This document shows, piece by piece, positions 1 through 7,880 of a DNA stretch of 22,275 nt. Numbering within the stretch: position 1 is the stretch's first letter; the number at the start of each line of letters is the position of its first letter. Source of the stretch: CBDULQ01 sp965368115 (GTDB lineage: Bacteria; Pseudomonadota; Gammaproteobacteria; SZUA-229); contig CBDULQ010000027.1 of NCBI GenBank assembly GCA_965368115.1, positions 1-22,275 on the forward strand. Reading direction: 5' to 3'. Below the pieces are notes generated by a model, which saw only the letters and a list, made by a program, of their open reading frames with translations, was not told where the DNA came from and made no database searches. A program made the position numbers and the translations under genes.

Positions 1-2168
1 CATTCTTTCAGCTTGATCAATGCAGCGGCACCATCGTATTCGGCTGTCGGTCGAATTTTCGCCGTTGGAGTCACCTTGGCGACACGCAGGAAGTGATGAG
101 CAGCGGTCTTGTGGTCATCCAGCAGGCGGGCCTGCTCACCCTGTTTATAAATGGATGCCGCAAGGTTCTCCACAAAATCCTGACGTGTCTTGTCGTCTTT
201 TTCGGTCAGTTGCAGCACCTGGCCATAGGCCTCTTCCGCATCCTTATAATTGGTCAGATCGAAAGAACCGTGTGCAACCACGATCCAGGCCGAACGTCGC
301 AGTTTGCGACTGGCATTGGGGTAAGTCTCCAGCATCTTGCGACCAGTGAATACCGCCATCTGATAATCTTTCAATGAATACAGATCGTCGATCGCCGCCA
401 CCATGACGTCGGGGGCCTTTTCATGTTTCGGATAGGCATCGGCAAACCGCAGCGAACTGCGAATGATTTCCCGTTTCACCAGTCCACGTTCATGTTGCTG
501 GGCGTTCTTCAGGTATTCGCGATAGGCGTAAACCGCCGCATAACCCGCCGGCGCAGATTTTTCATGCGGCGGATAGTTATAAGAGGTGCGTTCGTATTCC
601 AGCGCCGCGTCGCGATAGTCCTTGTTTTCCAGCAACAGCTCGGCGAGCTGGAAGTTAATGGCCGGGGCCTGCTCGTCCTCCGGGAAGGAAGCCAGGTACT
701 CGCGATACCAGTGTTTGGCCTCGTTGAAATTCTCCGTCTTGAACTTGGCCAGCTTTTTGTTCTGATACAGGGCATGGTAATGATTCGCCAGGTCCGTCAG
801 GTTCTGTTTCAGGAACAGCAACACTTCAGGATAGGCGTTGATATCGAAATAGCTCCAGTAGGTTGCGCGTAGACCGTATGTGGTGGCGAAATTTTTCTTC
901 GCGTCGATAACCAGCTTCGGAAAACCACCCTGCAGATAGATCTCGATGACCCGGATATGGAAATAAGGCGATACCTTGTTGAGCGGATTGCGCTCCACAT
1001 AGGTGTTATAAGACAGTGCCGCGTCTGCGTAGCGACGCTTGGTCAGATAGTATTCACCCAGGTGGCTATAGATACTGGCCTCATAGCTACGCGGACCTTT
1101 CTTCTCAAAATACTCGACCACTGAGGTCGGCCCACCCAGGTAGGAAAACGCCAGACTGATAACGCGATAGGTATCTTCGATACGCTTCTGTTCGATCTTG
1201 CTTTCGATGTTGTCGAAGTCAAAACCGATCGACACCTTATAATCCAGCAGCGCAATGAAATCATTGAGCGCCTCTTCATACAATTCCTGTTTGAAGAAGG
1301 CCCAGCCCTGTTTGTACAGAGCAAACTCATAGAACGCTGAAGACAGGCCAAAATTGATGACCGCCTGGTATTCTTCTTCCGCATCGAGATAACGCTTGCG
1401 CGTAAAATAATATTCCGCGAGTCGGAAGTGGGCTTCATCCAGATGCCGTGAAGTGGGATATTCCTTGACCAATCGCTTGAGCGTCGCCACCGCCGGCTCG
1501 ATCTGGCCGGTTTCTTCGTAGGCGCGAGACAGTTGGTACAACACCTGGTCGTTGCGCTCGTAGAGCGGATACTTGACCAGCAATCCCTTATACAACTCGA
1601 TCGCTTCCAGCGCGCCGGCTTTCTGTAATTCGTCCGCGCTGGCACCCGGTGGAGCGGCCAGTTTTTCGTCCGAACCCTTGATCTCTTCCTTACGAGTGGC
1701 GCGCTTTTCAAATTCTTTTTCGGATTCGCTCAGGTCAGCAATGGCATCGGAACGCGATTGCTGTTGCACCTCGTTTGCCTGCTTCGCTTCATCGTCTGTG
1801 GTCGCCAGCGCTGCGGCAGCACCCGCTTCGCTCGCCGGCGCCACCGGTGCAGTCGGCGCTTCGGCCGGTAGTGGCTGTGTAGCGCCGGCTTCTGTCGCAG
1901 GCGGTTTATCGACGATCACCCCGTATTCTTTCTCCACTTTCAGGTCAGCCAGACGGCGAATCGCCTCCGGCGTCAGCTCAGACTCGGGGGTTTCTTCCAG
2001 AAAACGACGATAACTTTCCATCGCCTTGTCCAGGCTGCCTTCGATACGTTCTTCCTTGAGTTCGATCTTGCGATCACGCAGGCTGGCAATGGTGTCTTTT
2101 TCACTGACATTGGCGCAGGCCGACAACAGCATGGGCAACAGAATGATATTGAGATAGCGCAGTTTCAT
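1..2168 (-). CDS. TPR-repeat outer-membrane lipoprotein, 3' end outside window
   Basis: I translated this frame by hand from the ATG at 2168 to position 3 (722 codons) and found no stop, so the gene continues past the left edge. The N-terminus (MKLRYLNIILLPMLLSACAN) is a lipoprotein signal with lipobox LSAC; the lipidated Cys would be residue 18. Residues about 60-150 are low-complexity, rich in Ala, Pro and Glu. From about residue 180 on there are helical repeats with TPR character (for example AYEETGQIEPAVATLKRLV and LAEYYFTRKRYLDAEEEY), similar in style to BamD/YbgF-type TPRs. The start codon overlaps the stop of the upstream TPR gene by four bases (ATGA), which indicates translational coupling. 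By context this is the third gene of an envelope operon. I infer relation to TPR proteins of Agl/Glt-like clusters; the lipoprotein and TPR assignments are firmer than the family. Confidence 0.8.
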   Translation of the reverse strand, partial: MKLRYLNIILLPMLLSACANVSEKDTIASLRDRKIELKEERIEGSLDKAMESYRRFLEETPESELTPEAIRRLADLKVEKEYGVIVDKPPATEAGATQPLPAEAPTAPVAPASEAGAAAALATTDDEAKQANEVQQQSRSDAIADLSESEKEFEKRATRKEEIKGSDEKLAAPPGASADELQKAGALEAIELYKGLLVKYPLYERNDQVLYQLSRAYEETGQIEPAVATLKRLVKEYPTSRHLDEAHFRLAEYYFTRKRYLDAEEEYQAVINFGLSSAFYEFALYKQGWAFFKQELYEEALNDFIALLDYKVSIGFDFDNIESKIEQKRIEDTYRVISLAFSYLGGPTSVVEYFEKKGPRSYEASIYSHLGEYYLTKRRYADAALSYNTYVERNPLNKVSPYFHIRVIEIYLQGGFPKLVIDAKKNFATTYGLRATYWSYFDINAYPEVLLFLKQNLTDLANHYHALYQNKKLAKFKTENFNEAKHWYREYLASFPEDEQAPAINFQLAELLLENKDYRDAALEYERTSYNYPPHEKSAPAGYAAVYAYREYLKNAQQHERGLVKREIIRSSLRFADAYPKHEKAPDVMVAAIDDLYSLKDYQMAVFTGRKMLETYPNASRKLRRSAWIVVAHGSFDLTNYKDAEEAYGQVLQLTEKDDKTRQDFVENLAASIYKQGEQARLLDDHKTAAHHFLRVAKVTPTAKIRPTAEYDGAAALIKLKE

Positions 2169-4186
2169 TGAGCGTCCGGCTCCTTCTGCTGCTCTGCAGG
2201 CGGCGGCGCTACCGGTTGTTCAGCAGGTGCTTCCGGTATCGCCGGCTGCTCTTCGGGTGGCTGCTGCGCGTTTTGCTGCTCGATAGCCTCGGCTTCCAGG
2301 TCCTTCTGCTGTTTCTTGGTGGCACGGTCGTAACTCTCGGCCAGCGCGAAGCGTGCCTTGATCTGATATTCCTCGAGTCGTTGACGACGTTTTTCCAGTT
2401 CGTTGATCGCCATGGCTTCGATCATCCGGCCCTGGCGTGCCATGATGCCTTTCAGCTTGAGTTCCTTTTCGCGCATTGCGGTACGCAAACGCAGAATCGG
2501 AATTTCATAGCCTTCGTAACTTTGTGTTGCAGCCTGACGAGTACGAATGAAGGACTGGTAAACCGCCTGCAATTTTTCGATGTACTGATCGAGCTCGCTC
2601 AGATGCTCGAAAGCGCTGGTGAGACGCTTGTCATACTCGGCATTGACCTGCCAGTCCAGCAGACCTTCCAGGCGGGCGACGCGCTCCTCCACCTGTTTGT
2701 TACGGTATTGCGGATTGGCATCCAGATACACTTTGATGCGGTTGAGGCGATCCTGTGCGGCATGTTCCTCGGCTGTTGCCAGATACACCGGACGTCGTGC
2801 TATCAACAGCGACCTGAGTCGCTGGTCCAGCCGGTCCCGTTGTTCGAGACGCAACTTAATGCGCGAGTCGAGTTTCTTGAACTGGCTCTCCACCACCGGC
2901 AGCAATGGCTCGTAATAACGCCGGCGGATATCGATCATCTCCTGGTACACGTCGAGACTCTTTTGCCAGATCGCCAGTCGTTCACGCAACTCACCCAGGT
3001 CGCGATAATTTTTCAGCGACTCCTGGAAATCGTGAGACGCCATCAGGTCCATCAGATAACGGGTTTCCGGCGCATCCGGCAGACGTCGTAGATTGATCAG
3101 CCAGTGCTCGTCACGCTCGGCTTCCTTGCGCAGAATAGCCGCCAGAAATTTACCTTCGCGGATGCTTTTTATGGATGCACTGAGACGATCGACTTCCAGC
3201 CCGAACACATCCATGGCCTTGCCGTACATGATCGCCGCCTTACCATGGATATCCAGCTTGCCGTACGCGTAAGGCACTGCCAGCATGGATTCCTGCACGG
3301 CTTCATCCACCCGCGCGCGTTCGTGCAAAATGGTCCAGGGGACCAGCGCCCGGTCGAACTGCCCCAGCGACACTTCTACCCAGCCGGCGCCGAGCAATGC
3401 ACGATTGGAGAAAGGCCCATCCAGACGCACCCTTTCCAGGTATTTTTTCGCCAGTTGCGGGGCACCGTTTTCCAGCATGCGATAACCCAGGGTCAGGTTG
3501 GCCTTGTCACGGATCGCCAACACAGCGGCATCCGATGAGTCAATCTGACCGACCTGATCCAGCTGAAGAATACCTTCTTTCTCCTGATCGTTCTGGATCA
3601 GCGCGATACCCAGGTTGTAATCGACGAAGCCACGCAGCGCCTCTTCGTTCTTGATACTGCGTAATACATCCACCGCATCGCCGAATTTACCGGTAGCAAT
3701 GTAAACCTGGCCGCGCAGATAGGCCTCATCTGCACGGATCGCCTCCGGCACTTCGCCTTCGATACGCTCCAGCGCATGCAGCGCATTGATCGGCTGTTCT
3801 TTCTGGAAATAAATGCGGGCTAACCGGTAGGCGGCTTCATTGCGAATCGAGGCATCCACCTCGCTTTCCATCACCGCCTTGATGGCGCGACCGGCACGGC
3901 GATGCATTCGGTAGGACAGTTCGAGATCGCCAATGGAAAATTCGGCCTGATTGACATGATAGTGGAACGGATCAAGCCCCGGCTCATCCAGCGCATAAAA
4001 CTGGCCCAGTTCCACATCGAGCCGGGTGATGGCATCGAAATAACGCTCCTGGTAACCGTAGTACAGCGCCTCACCATAGAAAAGGTCTTTCAATGGTTGC
4101 CGCTGCTCTACAGCCAGCCCTGACTGCAAAGGCAGGAGCGCCGTTGCCAGCAGCGCCGCCTTATGTATGCCACCCAATAATTTCAT
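2165..4186 (-). CDS. Exported TPR protein with coiled-coil and Pro/Gln-rich C-terminus
   Basis: 673 residues. The N-terminus (MKLLGGIHKAALLATALLPLQSGLAVEQ) is a Sec signal peptide, with likely cleavage near GLA. Residues about 35-330 contain TPR-like helical pairs (AAYRLARIYFQKEQPINALHALERI; AYLRGQVYIATGKFGDAVDVLRSI; LLGAGWVEVSLGQFDRALVPW). Residues about 390-620 are long charged helices that look like coiled coil (KSLDVYQEMIDIRRRYYEPL; KLRLEQRDRLDQRLRSLL). The last 40 residues are rich in Pro, Gln and Glu, as in periplasmic linkers. The gene starts three bases after the stop of the upstream gene and its TGA overlaps the next ATG, so all three are almost surely one operon. No catalytic motif is visible. 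A scaffold role in a periplasmic or outer-membrane machine, as for AgmU/GltD-like TPR proteins, is inference. Confidence 0.85.
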   Translation of the reverse strand: MKLLGGIHKAALLATALLPLQSGLAVEQRQPLKDLFYGEALYYGYQERYFDAITRLDVELGQFYALDEPGLDPFHYHVNQAEFSIGDLELSYRMHRRAGRAIKAVMESEVDASIRNEAAYRLARIYFQKEQPINALHALERIEGEVPEAIRADEAYLRGQVYIATGKFGDAVDVLRSIKNEEALRGFVDYNLGIALIQNDQEKEGILQLDQVGQIDSSDAAVLAIRDKANLTLGYRMLENGAPQLAKKYLERVRLDGPFSNRALLGAGWVEVSLGQFDRALVPWTILHERARVDEAVQESMLAVPYAYGKLDIHGKAAIMYGKAMDVFGLEVDRLSASIKSIREGKFLAAILRKEAERDEHWLINLRRLPDAPETRYLMDLMASHDFQESLKNYRDLGELRERLAIWQKSLDVYQEMIDIRRRYYEPLLPVVESQFKKLDSRIKLRLEQRDRLDQRLRSLLIARRPVYLATAEEHAAQDRLNRIKVYLDANPQYRNKQVEERVARLEGLLDWQVNAEYDKRLTSAFEHLSELDQYIEKLQAVYQSFIRTRQAATQSYEGYEIPILRLRTAMREKELKLKGIMARQGRMIEAMAINELEKRRQRLEEYQIKARFALAESYDRATKKQQKDLEAEAIEQQNAQQPPEEQPAIPEAPAEQPVAPPPAEQQKEPDAQ

Positions 4187-4189
4187 GAA

Positions 4190-4714
4190 TTACCAGTCTT
4201 TGAACTGGATATCCTCGCCGCCTTCGGGACCGGATATCATCACCTGGACGAACTTGGGCCCGACACCTTTGTTTAGTGTGTAACTGGCACTACGATGCAG
4301 TTCGCCACCGGCCGGCGCCTTGCCGACAATGCTCACCACCATGTCGTGATCACCGGTTTTTACGTTGCCGGTGTAGATGCGTTGCACGCCACCCCGGTAC
4401 AGGGCTTCGAGCTCGCGGAAGGTATAGAGGTGATGGGCCACCACCTGGTTATCCAGCTTGATCTGCACCGCGTCCAGGCGGAATTTGTTGTCTTCCGGGA
4501 TGGAGACAAAAACCGAAACCTGGGTATTGGACGGAAACAGCAGCTTTTCTTCGAGCAGGCTGAGCTCGGCGCTCAGGTCGATAACATCTTTCTTGATGTC
4601 CTGGACCTGCTCATCCAGGCTCTTGATCTGCTCGCGGCTGATGTCTTCAGCCTGCGCGCTGACAGCCAGACAGGCCAGCAGCATGGCGATCAACCATGAT
4701 TTCAGTGCGTACAT
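4190..4714 (-). CDS. Small exported coiled-coil protein, first gene of the TPR envelope operon
   Basis: About 174 residues from the ATG at 4714; a GTG two codons upstream (4720) is the alternative start. Neither has a strong Shine-Dalgarno, though a GGAT lies about seven bases before the ATG. The N-terminus (MYALKSWLIAMLLACLAVSAQA) is a classic signal peptide with an AQA cleavage site. A 35-residue amphipathic coiled coil follows (REQIKSLDEQVQDIKKDVID, then LSAELSLLEEKLLF). The rest looks like a beta-rich domain, with short strands such as TQVSVFVSIPEDNKFRLDAV and GDHDMVVSIVGKAP. It has no DNA-binding motif. I do not recognise the family with certainty. It is always exported by prediction and is joined to two TPR genes, with only three bases to the next. 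A secreted accessory or adaptor of the same envelope complex is the likely role. Confidence 0.8.
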   Translation of the reverse strand: MYALKSWLIAMLLACLAVSAQAEDISREQIKSLDEQVQDIKKDVIDLSAELSLLEEKLLFPSNTQVSVFVSIPEDNKFRLDAVQIKLDNQVVAHHLYTFRELEALYRGGVQRIYTGNVKTGDHDMVVSIVGKAPAGGELHRSASYTLNKGVGPKFVQVMISGPEGGEDIQFKDW

Positions 4715-4855
4715 AATCACTATCCGGTGTAGGAAACACAGTCTTCAGGGTATCTAAACACAGCCGACGGTGGATTTCAGTCGACAGGCCCACATCCACA
4801 AAACACGGGGTTTAGCACCCCTTGCATCATGTTAATTCTAGTTAAATTTCAAATA

Positions 4856-4884
4856 AGTATAGGTGAAGAATATATGCTTGTTAA
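4856..4884 (-). promoter_or_regulatory. Sigma70-like promoter of the TPR envelope operon
   Basis: On the minus strand TTAACA (4884-4879) is followed by a 17-bp spacer and TATACT (4861-4856). Both hexamers match 5 of 6 consensus positions, in a very AT-rich stretch. Transcription would begin near 4849, leaving a 5' leader of about 135 nt before the ATG at 4714. That leader holds a small GGGGT/ACCCC hairpin (4807-4821). Confidence 0.6.
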
Positions 4885-4964
4885 TCATATATTTATAGAT
4901 GAATATGAAAAGACTTTCTGAAATAGAGAGGCAATTAACAAAATCGCCCGGCAGGGAGCCTGAT

Positions 4965-7526
4965 TCAGGTAACCAGGCGCAATCGGGTGGTCTGCGGCAA
5001 TCCCCAGTTTGACTGCAGCAACCAGGTTTCCAGCGCGCCCGGCTCCATGGAGCGCGCCATATGAAAACCCTGCGCCTCGTCACAACCGAGAATCTGTAGC
5101 ACATCGTAGATATCCTGGCTTTCAACGCCTTCTGCAATCACCCGCAAACCGAGGTTATGGGCCAGGTCGATGGTGGAGCGCACGATCACCGCATCGTTCT
5201 CGTCGACGATCATGTCCATTACAAATGACTTGTCGATCTTCAATTCGTGGACCGGCAGCTTTTTCAGGTATTCCAGAGAAGAAAAACCGATGCCGAAATC
5301 ATCGATGGACAGGCGTACACCGAGGCGTGACAACTGGACCAGGGTATCCATGGCACTGTCCGGATCGGACATCACCGCACTTTCGGTAATTTCCATAATC
5401 AGTCGACTGGCCGGCACATTGTACTGACGCAGGCAATCCCTGACGCTGGCAAACAGATTGGGGTCCTGCAGGTTCCACACCGACAGGTTGATGGCCATAG
5501 ACAGATCCAGCCCCTGCTCGATCCATTCCGCCAGTTGTGCCACCGCACGATTCAATACCCACTCGGTCAGCGGTTTGATCAAACCGGTTTTTTCCGCCAG
5601 CAGGTGTATCTCATCCGCCGGTACCATGCCGTGCACCGGGTGATACCAACGTAACAGGGCCTCCACGCCCACCGTCACGTTGTCGGCCACATTGATCTTG
5701 GGCTGAAAATGCAGCTCCATCAAATTTTCCTTAATCGCCCGATGCAGCTCACCTTCGAAAGACAACTGCCAGACACTATGTTCATCCTGGCTTTCGTCAT
5801 ACACGGCGTAACCCAGATTCTTGTGCTTGGCCAGGTACATGGCGACATCAGCACGTTGCAGTAGTGCCTGTTCCGTCGTGCCGTGTTGCGGATAAAGCGC
5901 GATACCGATGCTGCTGCCGACACGCAGCATCTGGCCATCCATATCAAAGTCCACATCCAGCGTACTGCTCAGGCGTTTGGCCACATCATGTGCGCGAGTC
6001 GCGTCTGCGTCCGGTAACAACACGGCGAATTCATCGCCGCCCAGTCTTGCCAGCATATCCTGGTCACCGAGTTCAGCCATGAAGCGTGGTCCGATTTCTT
6101 TCAACACCCGATCGCCCATGTGATGACCAAGCGTGTCATTAATCTCTTTAAAGCGATCCAGGTCGACCATCAACAGAGCCAGCTCACGGCCTTTCTCTGC
6201 CGCACGATGAATTGACTTGATCAGACGGCGGCGGATCAACAGGCGATTCGGCAACCCGGTGAGCGAATCGTGCAAAGCCTGATGCTCCAGTTCCATCTGA
6301 CGCACTTTGACTTGCGCACGCATCTCATGAAAAGCATCGATAAGTTCACGTGCTTCACGAGAATTCGCTTCCGGTAGCTCGCTGATTTCTTCGCCATTCG
6401 CCTCCATTTTAAGCGCACGCGCAATGCGGGCTACCGGCCGTAATACCCAGTGTTCGAAGGTCAGAAACGCAATCAGAATAAACAACATGGCGAATAACAT
6501 GCGTAACCACAACATGGCATTCACACTGGATGCAACTTCCGCCATTTCATTGACGTCCTGCTGAGACGATTTTTCCAGCACCAGTTCGATCTCATGCAAT
6601 CGAGACCAGATCACTTCCTGTATCGGCTGTATCACCTCGCTCATCAACTGTTCGTCAGTGCGCCAGTTATTACCCTGATAAAAAACCTTGACCTTCTGAT
6701 AAGCATCGAACCAGACATCGATGATATCCGGTAAAACACTCAGCGCCTGCTCTACCTGCAGGCCGCTATCCTCTGTCAGGTATGTATTACGTAACGCCTG
6801 CAACTGGGCCTTTATATTCTGATGATGAAGCTCGATAGCATCTTCGAACGCGTTATTCTCATGATTCTGCTCGCGCAAGGTCATAGCCCGTGAAGCCACG
6901 TAAATACGAAATACGCTGACCATATCGGACCATTCATCCTTGAGCTTGTAGAAGCCGTGATACAAAGGCTGGACACTGGGTTCCGACAATCGCGGAAACA
7001 GTTCATCGAGCACCAGGTTGACCTGGCTGATGTATTGCAGGTTTTGCGGCAACATGGTTTCGTTAATGGTTTTGTAAGCCGGAAACAGTTGCTCGACATT
7101 TTTTCTCAGCTGCATCAACTTGTCGACATTGGTTTTAAGGTCATGCAGATCTGAGAGCAGGTTTTCAACAATGCTGTCGATGCCGATGGATGCCGTCCAC
7201 TCATTGAGATGAACAGTCGTCACATACTCATGAGCCTGGTGCAGATTCCTGATGGTTTCCTCATATTCACCTATTTCAGGCGTCACCAGATAGGTTTGAA
7301 TAGCGTATTCGGCTTTCCACAGATGTTCGCGAATAATGCGATGCGACTCAACGAACTGGTTTCGTTGAACCGCACTTTCGGCAGTTCTGGAAATAGTATG
7401 GGAGACGAACGATTGAGTGAACCAGATACTAACCGCGAACAGAATGGTGAGCAAAAATGCACCCAGCAGATAACGCGCCCGCATACTGTCAAAAACATAA
7501 GTCTTTTGAATATTTAACGACTTCAT
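4965..7526 (-). CDS. Membrane-anchored bifunctional GGDEF-EAL protein (c-di-GMP turnover)
   Basis: 853 residues from the ATG at 7526. The frame stays open upstream to 7640, but the preceding stretch reads as non-coding and a weak purine run (AGAGGAAG) lies 13 bases before this ATG. Layout: TM1 at about residues 20-41; a helical periplasmic sensor region about 42-337 with no obvious Cache or PAS signature; TM2 about 338-360; a HAMP-like linker; a GGDEF domain with intact GGDEF at 496-500; an EAL domain with EAL at 622-624. EAL catalytic motifs are all visible: NLS, EITE, DDFG (742-745), KIDK, EGVE and the late QG. Both cyclase and phosphodiesterase activities look possible. The inhibitory RxxD before GGDEF is missing its Arg (GDQD). 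The gene stands alone, tail-to-head with pnp upstream and the TPR operon downstream. The signal it senses is unknown. Confidence 0.9.
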   Translation of the reverse strand: MKSLNIQKTYVFDSMRARYLLGAFLLTILFAVSIWFTQSFVSHTISRTAESAVQRNQFVESHRIIREHLWKAEYAIQTYLVTPEIGEYEETIRNLHQAHEYVTTVHLNEWTASIGIDSIVENLLSDLHDLKTNVDKLMQLRKNVEQLFPAYKTINETMLPQNLQYISQVNLVLDELFPRLSEPSVQPLYHGFYKLKDEWSDMVSVFRIYVASRAMTLREQNHENNAFEDAIELHHQNIKAQLQALRNTYLTEDSGLQVEQALSVLPDIIDVWFDAYQKVKVFYQGNNWRTDEQLMSEVIQPIQEVIWSRLHEIELVLEKSSQQDVNEMAEVASSVNAMLWLRMLFAMLFILIAFLTFEHWVLRPVARIARALKMEANGEEISELPEANSREARELIDAFHEMRAQVKVRQMELEHQALHDSLTGLPNRLLIRRRLIKSIHRAAEKGRELALLMVDLDRFKEINDTLGHHMGDRVLKEIGPRFMAELGDQDMLARLGGDEFAVLLPDADATRAHDVAKRLSSTLDVDFDMDGQMLRVGSSIGIALYPQHGTTEQALLQRADVAMYLAKHKNLGYAVYDESQDEHSVWQLSFEGELHRAIKENLMELHFQPKINVADNVTVGVEALLRWYHPVHGMVPADEIHLLAEKTGLIKPLTEWVLNRAVAQLAEWIEQGLDLSMAINLSVWNLQDPNLFASVRDCLRQYNVPASRLIMEITESAVMSDPDSAMDTLVQLSRLGVRLSIDDFGIGFSSLEYLKKLPVHELKIDKSFVMDMIVDENDAVIVRSTIDLAHNLGLRVIAEGVESQDIYDVLQILGCDEAQGFHMARSMEPGALETWLLQSNWGLPQTTRLRLVT

Positions 7527-7880
7527 TTTGCAGTCTACTTCCTCTGACGTGCATAAAAAAACACAAAGCTCCGCATCTGGTGCTAAGCTGACCCAGTTAT
7601 TATTATCTCCCCTGCGGGAGTGCGTGGTGTGGAAGCGCAATTCGGCACCAGACGATAGCCGGCAGCGTTTTACCAGTGCCAGTACCGATATGCGGATTTG
7701 CGAAGGGAAGTCATTTACAGCGATTCGCTTGTAGTATTTTTATTACGAATGCCTGTTGATTTGTTGAATGTATAATAGAACATTGATATTGGGAAAAAAT
7801 CGCACGAATGGGTGAAATTTTTTACCGACAAAAAAAAGGGGCTGAACAGCCCCTTTTTCTGGATCAACGGTAGCAATTAC
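7527..7880. other. Intergenic region between pnp and the GGDEF-EAL gene
   Basis: 354 bp, AT-rich in its right half. It holds the pnp terminator (7833-7858). TATTAT-like hexamers occur near 7771-7776 (TATAAT on the plus strand), but I find no properly spaced -35 for either strand, so the promoter of the GGDEF-EAL gene is not located. A short hairpin CTCCC/GGGAG lies near 7608-7621. I see no GEMM c-di-GMP riboswitch and no credible small gene. Confidence 0.6.
7833..7858. terminator. Bidirectional intrinsic terminator after pnp
   Basis: The stem GGGGCTG/CAGCCCC (7838-7853) with an AA loop is extended by A5/T5 on its flanks, giving a near-perfect palindrome with a T-tract on either strand. It lies about 25 bases beyond the pnp stop and would end the rpsO-pnp transcript. 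Confidence 0.92.

Noticed and set aside
4190..4714. AraC-type regulator for the small gene ahead of the TPR operon
   Set aside because: No helix-turn-helix is present and the protein has a clear signal peptide, so a cytoplasmic DNA-binding role does not fit.
4924..4964. Terminator directly after the GGDEF-EAL gene
   Set aside because: The GGCTCCCTGCCGGGC segment pairs poorly (three good pairs) and the T-tract is short. Not strong enough to list.
7527..7640. N-terminal extension of the GGDEF-EAL protein by 38 residues
   Set aside because: The extension is neither a signal nor a domain and precedes an ATG followed by a normal cytoplasmic lead and TM1. The shorter start is preferred, though its Shine-Dalgarno is weak.
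7527..7880. c-di-GMP riboswitch upstream of the GGDEF-EAL gene
   Set aside because: I looked for GEMM-I signature segments on the minus strand and saw none.
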